This document shows, piece by piece, positions 1 through 14,600 of a stretch of 64,000 nt of DNA (within the stretch, counting starts at the first letter, position 1; every line of letters starts with the position of its first letter). The notes under the pieces are model-generated. The model saw only the letters and a list, made by a program, of their open reading frames with translations. It was not told the origin of the DNA and did no database searches. The stretch is from NCBI GenBank assembly GCA_013400975.1, contig WBMZ01011923.1:62001-126000 (forward strand). Direction: 5' to 3'. Made by a program: the position numbers and the translations under genes. The DNA is from Atrichornis clamosus (taxonomy: Eukaryota > Chordata > Aves > Passeriformes > Menuridae).

Positions 1-3000
1 ACGCTTTGCTTAAAGTGTCGTTGCAAGTGTTCTCTGGGTGTTGATTCCCATGACTTTTGAGAAAGGAAACACAGGTAATCCTACTTCATGGGTGAGAAGA
101 CTGAATAAAAAAGAAGCTTACTGAATTGTCTGAAACTACACAGGAAGAGAGTGATGAAGGCAGGGAATCCCTAACACTCTACCCCCCTACTCTTGACAAC
201 TTACTCTGACTGGCTACAGCAGCATTTATATCCTTAAAATTGTCATGCAGTGTGAAATGTTCCAGAAGCATGCATTCTGTTCCTGTATGAAGGAGCAAGC
301 TCTCTAGCTCCCTACATTAGACCAAACAAGGGTTGTAATGCATTGTTGTTAGTGGTCTTGGTTATTTCCCAGAGCACCATCATGTCAATTGTGCAGTTCC
401 AGTACACTCTGAGTCCTGTTGCGTGATCCAGCTGAGTTGCACTGCTCTGCCTTCTGCTCAGAGCAGCCTTTATCTCATACTGAAAGTTTGAAGAAGGCTT
501 GGGATGGTGGAGAAAATCATTCCTTTGGAAAGAACACAGTGCAGTTGTGGTGGGATTTGTATTCTTAACTGCACTTTCCCACTGTTGTTCGGAATAAGCA
601 GGATATCTGATTTAGTGTTGAAATCAGTTTTGTTTTGGAGGTTGTTGTCGTGGAATGGGCTCTTTAATGTTTTTTCTGTTCCTGCAAGGACACAGGAGTA
701 GCTGTTTCATCTAGTAAAAGGGAACTCTTTATTAAGTGGCAAAGTAATGCAGGTTATTTAAAGCTCTCAAGTGACTCTGGCTGTGGTGAAAGTACTTTTT
801 CTCTTAGGACTTTACTGTGGGCGTTGTACTTTTTTTCTAAACTTTAGTAATGATTTTTGCAAGCTAAACTGTTCCTCTCATGTGTTGCTTTTGAGAGAAA
901 GCTGAGCCTTGTATAGTTACAGGTACATCTGCAATGTAATTTACTGTGTCTTTTCTTCACAGTCTTCATAGAAGACTTTGTCTGAAGATGGTAGTATCAA
1001 CCAGCAGGACTGCTGCATAGTACTTTCAGATCAGCCTTTCCATTATAGATCTCCCCAGTGAGTGGCTTATCCTCAAGCTCAGATGTTTGAAGTGCTTTCA
1101 GGCTGAAACTAAATGTAGAAGTTCTCTGCCTAGAAGCAATCCCCACCCTAATACTCCCTTAAAAGCAGGTTAGCTGCAGAGAATGTCATGTAATCCTCTG
1201 TCTGCCTTCAGCACTTTCCAGATGAAAGTGTTTAAGCACTCTTCCAAACACTAAATTAATACTTGCAGCACTTCTGTCAAATCAGTGGCTTGATACTAAG
1301 GATAAGTAGATCAATTTCATACATATGAAAACAGAAGAGGAGAGTGGTGTACAGAAGGTCATGATTGCAGAGCTAGGAATACAAGAGCCTAGTGTCACAA
1401 AGTCCAGCCTGTTTTAAGAATAAGAGTCCTTAAAACAGCTGACGAGTTTAGTTTTTGTGTTTCTTCTATCTGAGATCATCTTATTTGTTGCCTGAGATCT
1501 GTGTGGTGGTAAGTCTCTGATTTTTCAAATGTTCTTGCATGGCTCTTGACTAATCGAGCCAACCTCTTGATTTGGGTTTCTAAAAGTGGCCTAAATAAGA
1601 TAAATCATGTTAAGATTTTGTAACAAATGACCTAATTACATGTCATTGTAAGTAGAAAATACAGTGCTTTAGTGCTTCCCAGCATCTGCTTTCAAAAACT
1701 TCTTTAAATGGATTGCATACATGGGTGTATATTTCAGTCAGGCAAAATAAAGTTGAACATTGCCTTGCATTTATGCTGAGAAACATATCACATTGAGGAT
1801 GGATTCTTTTGTTTATACTTGACATGATTATGCCAGTTTCCTTCAGGGAAACAAAAGCCTTTGCTGTCAGTGCTCTTGTACTTGCAGGGTGCAGCAAGAT
1901 TGTTAGAATGGGATTCATAATAGTTTAAGCAAAGAAGAAAATCTATGATCTGCTTAAATTGGATGGGTAAGTTTTTTGCTTTAGTTAATGCCCTGTTCCC
2001 CTTTCTCTGTATTCTTCTGTTTAGTTGTGGCAGTTATAAAAATGGAAAAATATGTATTTTGATTTGATCTTGGGGATGTCATATGAGTTGTCTGTCTTCT
2101 CAATGTGTATGCCCTCATGACACATCTTAGCTCCCATGATTTCTTCAGGCTCTTGTTCTTACTCACTTGCCTGGGGACAGTAGTTGTCCTACTCCTTGTT
2201 TGAATGCTCTTCCAAAAGTGTCTTCCTGTAAGCAATTGGTCACTGTGTGGCTGTCTAGCTGTTTCCTAGTCTAATGACCTACTCAAAAACTAGCAGCTAT
2301 GAAGGCAGCTGTTTGGCATGGGTATTTGGAGAACTGTGGGAGGCTTGGGTATACAGGAGTCTTGGCAGATGTTTGAGGTAATCATCTTGCTTGTCTAACT
2401 TGAAATCTTCCATCTGGGAGATGGAGATACATTACAGCACGAAACAAAACATTTTTAAAAGTGTTTAAATTGATAAAAGAAGGAAATGGTAAATTTAGAC
2501 TTTTGCAGAGTCTTTGACTAAGCCTCCTGTGCCTGTTAAGACAACTCTTTGCTATGCAGCAACACAAATAGCTGAGTTTCTGTGCTATTACCACTTTCAG
2601 ACCAAATGGCAACATTTATATATTTGTGTTTAATAATACAGAATTGAGTGTAGATCTTTAGTTCCCTGCAGAGACAGGAGTTGAAACCTGTGAAGTTTCC
2701 ACAAATGAATCAAGAATTTGAAGATTGACTTACTTTATGAATTACAGTAGGCCCCTGTTTGCTATTGCATGTTAATAGGAAGATGAAGGAGGAAAGCGAT
2801 AAAGACACAGCATGTGTGAAAATAGAGATTCCATTAACGTGAGATCCTGTGGCTTCTTATGCTTGAGCATCACTCAGGATGCATCTGTTCTTGAGACTTA
2901 CTTACTTCGTGGCACAAGTTTTTGTATATTGACTAAGGGATCCAAAGGTCATTTTCCAGGTCTGTGTAGGGCCAGATAATTAAGGTGACTTGAGCAATTG

Positions 3001-3438
3001 TATAATGGCCTGCATCTCATGCTTGTTGCCATGACACAAATAGGGAGACTACCAAAAGCTGAAAGAGATCTGAAGTGAAGAAGTTAAAGGAAACAGCATA
3101 ATCAGAGGTGGTTCTGTCCAAGGCTGGGAAGGGTGCAGAGAGGGAGAAAGGAAACCAATTGTTCAACAACAAATGTTTCAAGTTCAAAATGCTCTAGAAA
3201 AAGTAACCTGTAGGATCTTGACTTAATGTAGTGAATTTTAATTTTAGTCCCTCTTTGAGCAAGCAAATTAGGGACAGATTTCAAAGGAAAATTTGCAATC
3301 TTTTCTTCTCCCCTAATCTACAGCTCTGCTTCTCTTAGAGAATTATCTGCATTCATGAGGCAACCAGATAATTGTTGCTGCTAGCTGTAAGGCTCACGTT
3401 AAAAAAGACCTATACACTGGAGGCAGCATTCTGCCTCA

Positions 3439-3540
3439 CACCTGTTTGCAGAAGTTCTTACCCACAGGTAAAGGCAGTGCACAGGTGACATATTCAGGTG
3501 ACTTCTGGCTTGCACGTGAAGTACTGGAGAGCTTCAGGTG
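3439..3540. promoter_or_regulatory. Cluster of CAGGTG/CACCTG E-boxes plus one CACGTG
   Basis: Four copies of the hexamer CAGGTG or its complement lie within about 100 bp, at 3439-3444, 3482-3487, 3495-3500 and 3535-3540. A CACGTG E-box lies at 3513-3518. CAGGTG is the preferred site of ZEB and Snail zinc-finger repressors and of E-protein bHLH dimers; CACGTG is bound by MYC/MAX, USF and related bHLH-ZIP factors. Three of the four sites read CAGGTGAC, which suggests either a small local duplication or a homotypic site cluster. That it works as an enhancer or silencer is inference only; no promoter or exon is visible beside it. Confidence 0.3.
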
Positions 3541-6500
3541 ACACTTGAATCCCACAGAATGCACACTGCAGCCAAAGCTACTGCATTTTTTGTGTTGCAG
3601 TTTTTTAGTGTAGAGTGATGACAAAGTAGCTTCGTTTTTTTTCATTTCTGTTTTGTTTTTTTCTTTTTACTTCTCTAAAGATAAGTCCTGTTCCTCAAAG
3701 TCAAGAATATGTGATTTTGATACTTTTGCTAAATACCCTTGTTGGGTCTCTTGGAGTCTCCGGCACATATTGGTGCAGAAGTCTGATTCAATAATGAGCA
3801 GACATAAATTTTAATTTGCATCCTTTTTAAAAATTCCTGTGATGCAAAACCTCTGGTGAGCTGAATGAGAGGAGATTAGCTTCCTGCATCCCAGCTCTCC
3901 CCCGGGACAAGGCTGCAGTCACCAGACAGGGATGTATTAAAAACTGGTTCTATAGATCAGTTTTAGCGATCATGTGCCTGTGAGTACCTATAGCAACACT
4001 TCCTGCAGTTGTCCTGAAGAGAGTTGTACCAACAGCTAGCACAGTAGGTGGCTCTGATGTATTGTTAGAATTCAACAATATAAGTTCATGATTGGTTTTA
4101 TGTTTGTTTTTCTTTTTTAATAACTTCTAATTTCTTCCTTGCTTGCATATTACTCTTTTTTCTCTTACTGATACTGGTGACAAGAGCTTTAGCAAACATT
4201 CAGCATTCTGCTTCTGTCTTTGCATTCTGCTGTGAAGTGTGTTCTTTTCTTATCCACCGTCTGTGCTCATGTGAATATTGGAATATTTTTTCAGAGTAGA
4301 TGGACTGAAAGACATTATGCTACCATTTTAAAGAGATACTGTGCTGTTGGGAGAGCTGTTAGTAATGTGAAGGAAAAACTGTTACAATCAGGCACTTGAT
4401 TATATTCCTCCTGACTTCTATGTAGAGAATTGCTCATTAATTTTAAAATCAGCCCTAAAAAATAGGTATCCACTAATTACAATACGGAGCATTGGTTCAC
4501 CAGTCAAATTCAAGTTGATGTTCCTGGCAGCCAAACCACAAAAAGGGATAGTCTCTTGGCAATCAGACATGAAAGACCTTTCACCTCACCAAGAGGTCCT
4601 CCAAGTTTCTCTCATAGGAGAAATATCAGACGCAATGATAAACTTTAATTCTGAAAGTCACAGCTGATTTGTAACTAGCAAATCACTGGACCCCAAGAAG
4701 CCAGCCAATACACACAGACTTTTCACAGCTGCTAAATGTTGCCATGTGCTGTGCCCATGCTGTTCTTTGGGACGTTGCGATGACAGCATTGTCTTTGTCT
4801 GCCAAAATGCAGGTTTATCATCCCTGCCCAGGAAAGTCCATATGTTCTGAGCACCTGTGATGCAGGTAAAAATGAACAAGTTAATCCAAGATGGGAAAGC
4901 AAAGACTTCTTTTGTCTCAGTTTTGCTCATCTTGTTAAGCTGTGGCCATCTCTCACTGTGTGTTGCTACCAGTATATTCATATCCTGATGTTTTGGTATT
5001 TGGCAAGGAAGAGATTTTAAGATAAAACTTTTTTAGTCTTTAAGTAATGAATAATGTTTTTAATCTTTGTGCTGCCTTACTTCCCTTGACTTTCTACAAT
5101 CAGTGGGAGGAAAGAGAAAACTTTTCCCAAGGGAGACAATAAAGCAAGAGCCTGATGTGACTGTTCTGGACTATCTCCTTGTATTGACTACATGGGGATG
5201 TTGTACAGCTGCAGATCTACAACCTACAATTACACTTTATAAGCAGTCCCCAGTATTTTTAGCCAAGGTTTATAGAAGGGGTTTGAGGTAGTAAACTCAT
5301 AGAATGTAGATTTTCTAATGATGCCACTTTTAAACTAAATAGTCTCATTAGGCATTTTCTTATGATGATCTTGGTAACACCAGAAATAGTTTTGGTATTG
5401 TCTTCTGTTGTTCAAAGGTCACAGTCTACATATGTGAGGTTTCAGGCTTTTGTTACAGGCTGAAGTTCCTTAGAGTTTTATGTCCATCTTTTTTTCTAGG
5501 GTATATCTTTTCCCTGTTCTGTGAGTCTCTATTGCATAGGACCTCTTGATGTTCAGTTAATATATGCTCAGTTTCTAAACTCATTCAAGTTGTGTCTTAA
5601 TCTGAAAATGAACCTTACCAAGAGTGGCAGTATATTTCTGTCAAAATTGGGCAGAATTTGGGTTCTTGCAGAAGCAAGGTTTAAATAACTCAGTTTAAAA
5701 TAAAAGCAAAGGTTTTGAGGAGACTAAATCTTTTTTACCTCTTCTAAGATTCCTGCTGAGTGCAGGTGTCCAGCGGCAGTCTTTGGTCGCATAATGCTGT
5801 CTCTGTAATGAGCATCAATACAAAGCAAGAATGTGATTATATTGTCACTCTGCAGGTAGGATATAAATAGAGTTTTAACGGATTCCGTATCACTTGCAAG
5901 GCTCCTGCTGCTCACTGGTGGTGGTGATGCCTTGAAATGTTTATTGAAATGACTTGAAGTGTTGTTTAAGCAGAGAGTCTCGCAGAGTCAGCTAACTTGG
6001 CTGCTGTTTTCAATTCACTGTATCAATCAGGACTTTAAGTCTCTACATTTTAATTTCTTTTGCGTCAGAATCAACTTTGTCGGCTTGTTTCTGCACCTCA
6101 GTTGCATAAATTGCCTCCTCAGCTGTCAAAAGTAGGTAATAGACCGCTTTGTAAAGAGCCTGTACTCTGAGGACTCTGGAAAACTTTTTGCAGCCAGACA
6201 TTTTTTGAAGTCCAAACTTATGAAAAACAGTTTTAGCTTTCTCTTCTGAAGTTTAAACATTACATCTTAGGCACTGCCTAGTATTTTTTATTGCTGATAG
6301 TAAAGGTCCAGCCATGGGACCTTCTAGCTGCTAAATGCTGACAAGCTCTGTCAGACATCTGGACTGTAGGTGAATTTGGCAGTATTTTGAGATTCTAAGC
6401 AAGCACACAGAAGCAGACTACTGATGAGTGTCCAGGACTCAACTGACTTCTTTTTTTACCTTGAAAATGTGAAAATCTAGGCTTTCACCTTCCAGATTAA

Positions 6501-9500
6501 TTCCCCATCTGCCTTAGGGAAGCAACAGGAAAGAGAATGTTGAAAGCACTGGTGCTGGCCTACCGTAGCCATGCACTTTCACTTCAGTTGTTCTAATGTT
6601 TGATACAGACACTTTGTTTTAACTCATCTGTAATATTCCCATTGTAAAATCGTAAAATTGATCAATGACTTGATATTTTTATGATCTGAAACCTGTGAAG
6701 AGTCTTCAGAAGAAGCCTGGCTTCTTCTGTCTCTTCCTAAAAATGCATATGAATGATTTTCACTTCCTGTATTTTCATCCTGTGTCATAATGTGCAAGTC
6801 TTGTACCTTGTTTCTATCAGGCAGGGCCATATAACCTTCTATATAAAATGATGAGAAGTCCTCTTGAGGCTAGTTAAATTATTGGTCCTTGGAGTAAGTA
6901 TCTCCTCTTGCAGTTAGAATCTCTTAACTTCTTGTGTAAAAGGGCAGTAGAGCATGTCAGCAATTTGGATCCTTGAGACTATAAAGAGATTAGTCGCAAC
7001 TTCCTTCTCAAGCTTCAGGACTGGCCCTTTTTGACAAATAAATCCCTGGTTTAGGTGCTAAAAATTAAAATACTGTGTGTTTTGTTTGCATATTCTTCCT
7101 GTCTTTTTCTTCCATGACTAGCTGATTTTTACAGCAATCAAAATCCTATTGTTTTTCTCTTCCTCTGTAATGGTTGTGCCAAACACTGAGTATATTTTAT
7201 GATTTCAACCTTCTGTTCTTTTTATTAGGAAATATTCTGTCTCTGTCACTTTTGTGTCACAACCTTTTAAAGGTGAGCTGTCTGGATAACTCCTTGGGGA
7301 CAGTCAGTTCTATCTCTGCTTTCCCTTAAGATGAGACTGCAGTGAGGTTGGCATTTGATTGGAATTTTGACTGCAGTTGGTTGGAATTTGAATTTCTAAT
7401 GACAGTCAGAAGAAAAGGTTCTCTACATTAATGACTATTCATGATACTTTTAAAATACCCATAAACTTTGAGTGGCTATTTTCAAGCTTAAAGGGTAACA
7501 GTTGTGGCTAGTCAACTCACTACTGTGACACACTGATAGTAGTTGGCAATTGGAAATTTGTTTGCAGAAAAACTCCTCTGTTTCAGTGTTTAAAATAAAA
7601 AAAAATTTAAAAATAAATTTTAATGGTTGAATTGTGAGTGTTTAGGTAGAGACCAGGTCTCTTGTGAGACCAGGCAGGCTGCTGCTCTGTGGAAACCAGG
7701 GGTAATAGAGTCTTTATGCCCAATATTTGATCCTGCAGAAAGGCTGCTGGAATGGCTCATTGTTTTTAACTGTCTAATTTCAGCTTGTTTAGGGTAGAAA
7801 ACGGTCTAGTGATATGAAAAGAATCCATTACTCAAACCCTGCCTGATCTGTTGCATCTAAGATAAAAGGACAACAGATTTCACACTGAGCTGCACGATGA
7901 GTGCAGCTGGCCATGGATTTATGGCAATAAGAATAGTGTGGGTCTGAGATGTGGGTTCACGTCTACTGTATTACACTGCAGTTTTCCTGAAACTGTGTTC
8001 CTGTAGTAACAGGAGAAATGCAAAACCCAAACTCAGAATTCAGGTTCAGTTCATGCATGCTTCCAACCCCACCCTCAAATTTTCAGTTTCTTGTAGCTAT
8101 TTTCTTAGTAATGTGTTGGAAGTGCAGCATCCAATATGAAATGCGCTTTTTTTTTTCCCCAGCTGAAATGAGATTGGTGGTTCTAGATGAGATCTTAATT
8201 GCTTGTGGTTCACACCATATTCTGTGTTGCTAGGTAGTTCATAGCGCAGCACAACATCGGTCTTCTGAAATGAGTCTCAGGAGAGGAATAACAGAATTGG
8301 GGAGCTTGCAAATTAGGTGTGATGCACAATGTCAAAGAAGTGGTGGAGAAGTGGACTAGAATTGGCCTTCAACAGCTTTTTCTAGTCCAGGAATAAGAGA
8401 AACTGACACAGAGATAAATTTAACCCAAGGGGTCAGAGCTGCAGTGGCTGTCTGGACTGCAGGTCAGAGCTGAGGCATGCCGTCAGGGCTCTGTCTGAAG
8501 GTTTTAACAGCATCTGCCTTCTCTCTGCTGGACTTTTAGTGTATGGGCTTGCCTTTGCGAGTGCTAAAATATGCTCGTATAAAAATATCATATACTATGT
8601 GTAAAGGCTTTCTGTAGATTACTCAAGAAGTGAGAGGGATATAGACTCCTTTTGCTGTGTTTGTTTGTAGATGACTGCTCAGCTTTGTCAGCTTTGATGT
8701 TTTCATTGAAAGGGCATGCTCAAAAGATAGAGCAAAAACACCAAGAAGAGAATGTTTTAAAAAGGGCACAGTATAGATGAATGCATTGCTGACAGCCCCA
8801 TTGTATTCTTAATATTCCATTTCACAAGAAGAAAAACTTATAGTGCACAGCCTTGAATTTATTTTACATCTATCATGTTTTGCAGTCCTGGCCCTGTCTC
8901 TGATTCAGATTTTTTATACTCTTCATCTCTCAGGTAAATTAAATAGTATTGAAACAGCTGTGTGTTGCCTCTCAGAGTATTGTTTCAATACTGTGAAAGA
9001 CAGCAGTGTTCCATAGGACAGAAATTAGATAGGCTCCTCTGGGGAGAAATACTTGTAAGTCTAAATGCCAGCCAGTTGAGTGCAGCACCCATATTCTCAT
9101 GTGGTTTTCAGTTTTAGTCTCTGCTATTATTGCTGAAAAGATGTGTCTTGACACAAGGTAGGCAAGTGAGAATGTAATATCTGGTAGGCATAGGGTACAA
9201 AAAGATGTACTTCAGCCATTACTAATTCAGAGTATTAGATGCATTTGACCTGTAGTTGTTGAAAACTGCATTTATTAGATCACTTTCATTCATTTAGCGC
9301 AGTAATTTTACCAAAAGAAGGTAAGCAAGACTTTGTGACATTTAGTGCTTGTGAACTCAGTGCTGCTTTTTGCTCACAGTTTTATCATTTGGTTCTCTAA
9401 ATATTTAAAAATTATTTTTCTACTGAAATTTCTGTACAAAGAGTGAAGAGGTTTGTTTGTGTAGAACCTGTGCCACCTTCTCATCTTTTTCTTCTCCCTT

Positions 9501-11593
9501 TTATCATTCTTTTCTTTTCCTACAGTACCTGAAGAAAAAAATTATTGTGCACTTAGCTATGCCAACCAATATTTTTGTGTTCTAAGATGGCTATTATTTT
9601 CTTCCACTGATACGTGTTAAAAATTCTGCACATACATGGACTACATTAAAAGATATGAATTGTTGCACTCATTCTGAAAATGCTTTGGTTAAACCTTTAG
9701 CCACTTTCTCTGTTCTGTATTATGATACTGCTTAGTATCATGTTCACATATTGCTATAATTTCCCACAGAACAGCTGCCTTGGTGCATTTGCTTTTTCTA
9801 ATTTTTTTCTGTGACTACATCTTAAGCCCTGCATGCAGTGCAAATCTTAAGGTAGGATCAGAAATAGTTTCTTCTCAGGAGTGGTTTTGTAGCATTACTG
9901 TGACACTGGTGCATGACAAGTTTGGGTACAGTTGCACTTCTAGCAGTGAAACAAAGTATTTTTATCCAGACAGAAACTGCAGCATAACAGGATCTGTGAT
10001 TTGGTGCTGCTGTGCTTTGTGTTCAGCGTCACAGCACAGAGCTGGGAAGTGTTCTTGTGTTGGCAGGAAGGTGGGGTAGGAGCAGAGCTCCTCCTGTCCC
10101 TGCTTCAGTGCCTTGACCTAATGTAGTGCTGCAGCCGTGAAGGCTCCACTCCGGGTAGCTGAGGCAGGTGGAGGGGGAGGCTGTGATCTTCTTCCCTGCT
10201 GAGATGTGCAAAATGGATTTTTTTAAAAGCTTGTAAACAAATAAATCCACAGTGTTTTAGATTTCTTAGAGTGGGAAAATCAGGGTTCACAAGCCTTATG
10301 TAGTTGTCACATGTTTTGCCTCCTGCATGCTGATAATCTTTAAAAGTTAATGAGTGGTGGTTGGCCTTTGATTGTATCTTGATGTAAAGTCACTCTTGTG
10401 TTGACAGCCCTTGATAATTAATTGGTAACGGACCAAATGTTTCTGTGTGAATCATTCACACCTTCATTTTCTAATTCCACCTGCCACCCAAAACCTTTTA
10501 GTTCTATCAGGTCACAACTCAAAACAACTGGATACCCAAATTGCAGAACTTTTAGTATCTCCTCTGGTAATGTGGGAATTATTTTTTCCTCACACAAGTG
10601 TGCTTCTGTTATGGAGCTTTATAGAGAGTTTGTCTCAGTGACACCACTGTATCTCTGAGCCTATAGAAAACAGAGGACCAATTGAAGTTGTTAAGAGAAT
10701 GTATACAAACATTTTTAAATAAAATCAATGTTCTGTAGGAGGTAATGATAAACTACTTTTGCAGGGTTTCCTTTCCTGTTTCTATTGACCTATATAATGT
10801 GGAATGAGGTAATGCTTTGTAGCCAGGGTTGTTCTTGGTTTTGTTCCTTTTCTACAAGAGAAGTTACTGCACTGATATTTTTGGTGGCACGTAAGAAGTA
10901 GCAGTTGTAATGTGGAAATGCAAAACACTTTGTTTAGTTATCCTCATATTTAATTAATTTTTCTTTGAAGTAGTGGAAAAGCTTTGTCTTTCCATCTTGG
11001 ATAAAATTGTTGGAAGGAGTTAAATTTTATCTCCTGATGTGTTAGTGTAGCTTTTGTGCCAAGTAAAATTGATATTCCGTACTATGTCTGGAAACAAAAA
11101 AAACCCATCACCCTTATTTTCTATGTTTAACCCCTGTTGTGTGACTAGTTCCCAACAGAGTTTATTTAAACACCTGAGATTATAAAAAATTAATAAAAAT
11201 AATCAAAAAGGTACTCTAGTGATGTAGGCAGTCAGGTAATGCTAACTTTAAACGTTTGTGCAATGTAGGAAAAAGAAAATAAAGGCAGGGGGGCAAGCAT
11301 AGAAGAAGCATGGGCATTTAAGTATTCTGTCCAAGAGTAAATGAGAACTGCATAAACAAATAGGACCTGGACAATCCTTACTTCCCATTCAGTAGAAGCC
11401 AGGAAAGAACATGAAGTCAGCTGGGAGTTGCTTAGCTATCTTTATGGTGTGATCCATAAGGCTGAGTCCACAAAGCACGGGGCCAATCTTGCATGCTTTT
11501 AACGAGAGAATTAGCTTATAAATCTGCAGCTGTTGTGTGCAGAAGCACAGAATGTGTGAGTTTATTTGCCAGGTTTTGGATTTGGACCTGGGG

Positions 11594-11638
11594 TTTTGCT
11601 TGAACTGGGAAATCAAGATTTTGCTTGAACTGGGAAAT
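11594..11638. repeat. 25-bp tandem duplication, two copies
   Basis: A 20-bp block beginning TTTTGCTTGAACTGG occurs at 11594-11613 and again, without mismatch, at 11619-11638. The period is 25 bp, with a short spacer between the blocks. This looks like a simple recent tandem duplication. No coding or regulatory role is apparent. Confidence 0.85.
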
Positions 11639-14600
11639 TAGGGAAAACCAGGCAGATAGGCAACAATAGGTATGAAAACTATTTGAGCTAGAGCAGTCTC
11701 ATCTAGAGTGCCAAAGGCTGCTGATCAGAGAGCTTTGGGTCAACTGAGCACGATCAGTGCGTAATGTTACGAAAGGCATTAGGAACCCTTTTGCCCTAAG
11801 CATCTGCAGTCTCTTAAAGGTGCCTTGTCTCCACCTGCACAAAGTCACAGCAGCTGGAGCCACCTATTTACGGCAGTGCATGCACCTCTGAGTACCCTTT
11901 GTCCTGTGTGCTTTTGCCAGCCTAAGGCTGAGGTGGATCTCTGAGAAACTGTTCTTCTTTTCGGTTTACTTATGCTTCATTAGAGCTCAAATCTCCTGAT
12001 ACGCAGCATGTATAATCCTCCTCTCGAGGAAGGTAGATGTCACCAAGGAACAGACCAGCTACAGCTACACTTCTGTAACTTCTGTAGAACAATATTAACG
12101 CTAGGTAAGAATTTCTAAAGCAATGCCCAGACTCTTTGGAGGTATGTGGGGTGTGAATGTGTATGAAAAGTGGGGTTTGAAAGGCTCTTGATGGTAGGAT
12201 TAAAGAAAAACTCAGTCATAACCTAATCATTAAATGAATGGACAAAGTTCAGAATCAGATTGAGTATCTGGCACTGAATGCTGTTCAAATTGGTAACATG
12301 TGGCTTGTCTAGTGTGTCTAGGGTAATATATGGAAAGTAAGGCCTGAAATCAAAGTCTTTCAAGCTCCTGAGAGTGACTTAACTGCTGAACTATCCTTTG
12401 CCAGATCTAGTTACCAGTTAGCAGTCAGACAGTGTTAATCATCCATTGAGTTAGCACTGCCAGCTGCAACAGGGCTTTATGAGAAAGTAAGCTGAATTTT
12501 AGTCCTGAAGTATTGTTCTTTGTTTGCTACCTGTTTGCTTTTCTAAGGCTCCTGTCCATACTGCATCTCTTCTGTAGATAAACCAAGGATGTGTTTTAGA
12601 GATAACCAGCCTGCAATTCAGCTAAAATGACCTCTTACTGCTCCAGGGAGGCTTCTTTTATATTGGTGCTGAAATTATTCCATAGATGTCCCTCCTTCAG
12701 CTGTGATTAGATTTTACAGACTAATTTAATGCCAAATATAAGAGATAGTGAAGACATGTCTGGTCAACTACTCTCTCCTGAGTCCTTGTGGTGTGTGAGA
12801 TTGTCTCTACTGAATATTTATGAAGACTTACCTATTTTAGTTCTGAATATTTATCCAGGAGTAGGTGCTTGCACTCTTGCCTTGAAGAGTATGCCATATT
12901 CCCATTCTTCTAACTCTTGGAAGCTTTTCATCGTAGCGAGACTCGGTTCTCTCCAGAGTTATGTTCTTGTTAACATCTTGAATAGTATATTTTACTGCCT
13001 CTCCAAAGACATTTAGCAGGTACTGATTGACAGGTTATTATCTTGGCATCTAATATCTTTACTTTCAAAACTGTAAATATTTTTCTGTCTTCATTTGTCT
13101 CTTTCTGTGTGGTTTTTTTATGTTATTCATGGCTGCCTCTTTTCATTTTGCTTCTTTTCATCTGAAGTCTCATGACTTTGGGGAAAAGCTTGTTTAGCCC
13201 ACTGCATACTGAGTCAGCAAATGAATTAATGGAACAATTTCAGGGACCTGTATGCTTGCAGTACTGATTCCTCCCTCGCCCCCCTTCAGTGGACTAACAA
13301 AATTGATTTCCACCTGGAGAAATCTCAGGGGTATCATTTATACTTTGAGTAGATTGATGAAATTTAGACTCACTTTTGTTAGTCTGTGGTTTGGCGGTTT
13401 TTGTTTGCTTGGTTTTGTTTTGTTTTTCTTTTACGTTTTCATGCTAACGAAGCATTGCCTTGCAAGTGGCTGGTACTAACACCTTGTTCCTTTTCCTTGT
13501 GCAGACCATGCCTGTTGCAGAGACAGTGGATTTGATGCTAGACCGCAGGCAAAGTAATGTTCATGTCTCCAGTGGGGTGGCTGTGATTTGAGCAGCAGAG
13601 TGAGGTCTGGGGACTTGTTCTCCAAACCCCTTTCTGTCCTTAGACTTTGGACCAGTTATGTCCAAGTATATTCCTCATCACTGCTGTTTCACCTTCAGCT
13701 TAAAAAAAAATAAGGCAAATAACACCCCCCCCAAAAAATACCCCAAACTCATTCTAGTTGGGTTAATTATAACTTCACAACATGTCCTTCCCTTTCCTGA
13801 CAAAGAATTGGCTTTGATCATTTACGTGGCTCGGGTTTCTCTGAGGCCTTGAAAAAGAAATACCAGCTAGAGCAGCTTCTGTCCTAGAAAGGGGTTTGCA
13901 GGCTTTCCTGATGTGAGTACTGTGTTTTGTAAAGGAACCCAGGCTTTCTCCTGAGTTACTGATCTCAGCCAAAAACCTGACCTGCTGTTGATGTGGAAGG
14001 ACAGAGATGTCTTCTAGTTGCCTGCAGAAAGGAGTGGTCCTGGGGGCTTCCCAGACAACTGTACAAAAAACGTAGTTCCATTCCCAGGGGAAGAGTGTAA
14101 GACCCTCTCAGACAAAGCTCTGGTAAAGAAGTGCTGAAAAAAAGAAGAGAGAGAAGGAATGATCCAGAACTCTTCTTCAAGGTTCTGTTGTGCAGCATAA
14201 TGACCTGTGGCCCATTAAAAGCTAGACCCACCCCTATTGTGTAAATCATAAAAAGATGGTTAGAAACACCATGTTTAAGTGAAAACTGGGAAGAGAAGTG
14301 AATAGGAAATTTAATGTCATTCCTGTAGCTATTTTTTAACATAATTCTCCAGTGCCTCCTGTAAAAGTGTTCCAATTTCAGTCATTGTGAATATTCAGTT
14401 CGCATTTGGACAGTACAGGGAAATGGTCAGCTGCCATCTGCTAACAGAAGTACCAGCCCTCTCTGCAGTGTACACAGATGTGGCTGGAAATCTCACTTAA
14501 CAGCCAGATACTGCATGTGTGAACTCCAAATAAAATTGGTGAGAATGCCCCGGGAGTGTTGCTTTCTGGGAGTCATGCCCATCACCAAGCTGATTGCATC

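Noticed and set aside
4658..4981. 107-codon minus-strand frame
   Set aside because: The product matches no family I know. There are no gag, pol, env or transposase signatures and no flanking terminal repeats.
13505..13554. Possible 50-nt exon after a good pyrimidine-rich CTTGTGCAG acceptor
   Set aside because: The donor side (AAAGTAATG) is weak, the peptide is too short to identify, and no partner exon is visible. Acceptor-like strings recur often by chance in T-rich DNA.
13965..14375. 136-codon minus-strand open frame
   Set aside because: It has no recognisable domain and no retroviral or LINE motif. Its product looks like a translation of non-coding DNA.
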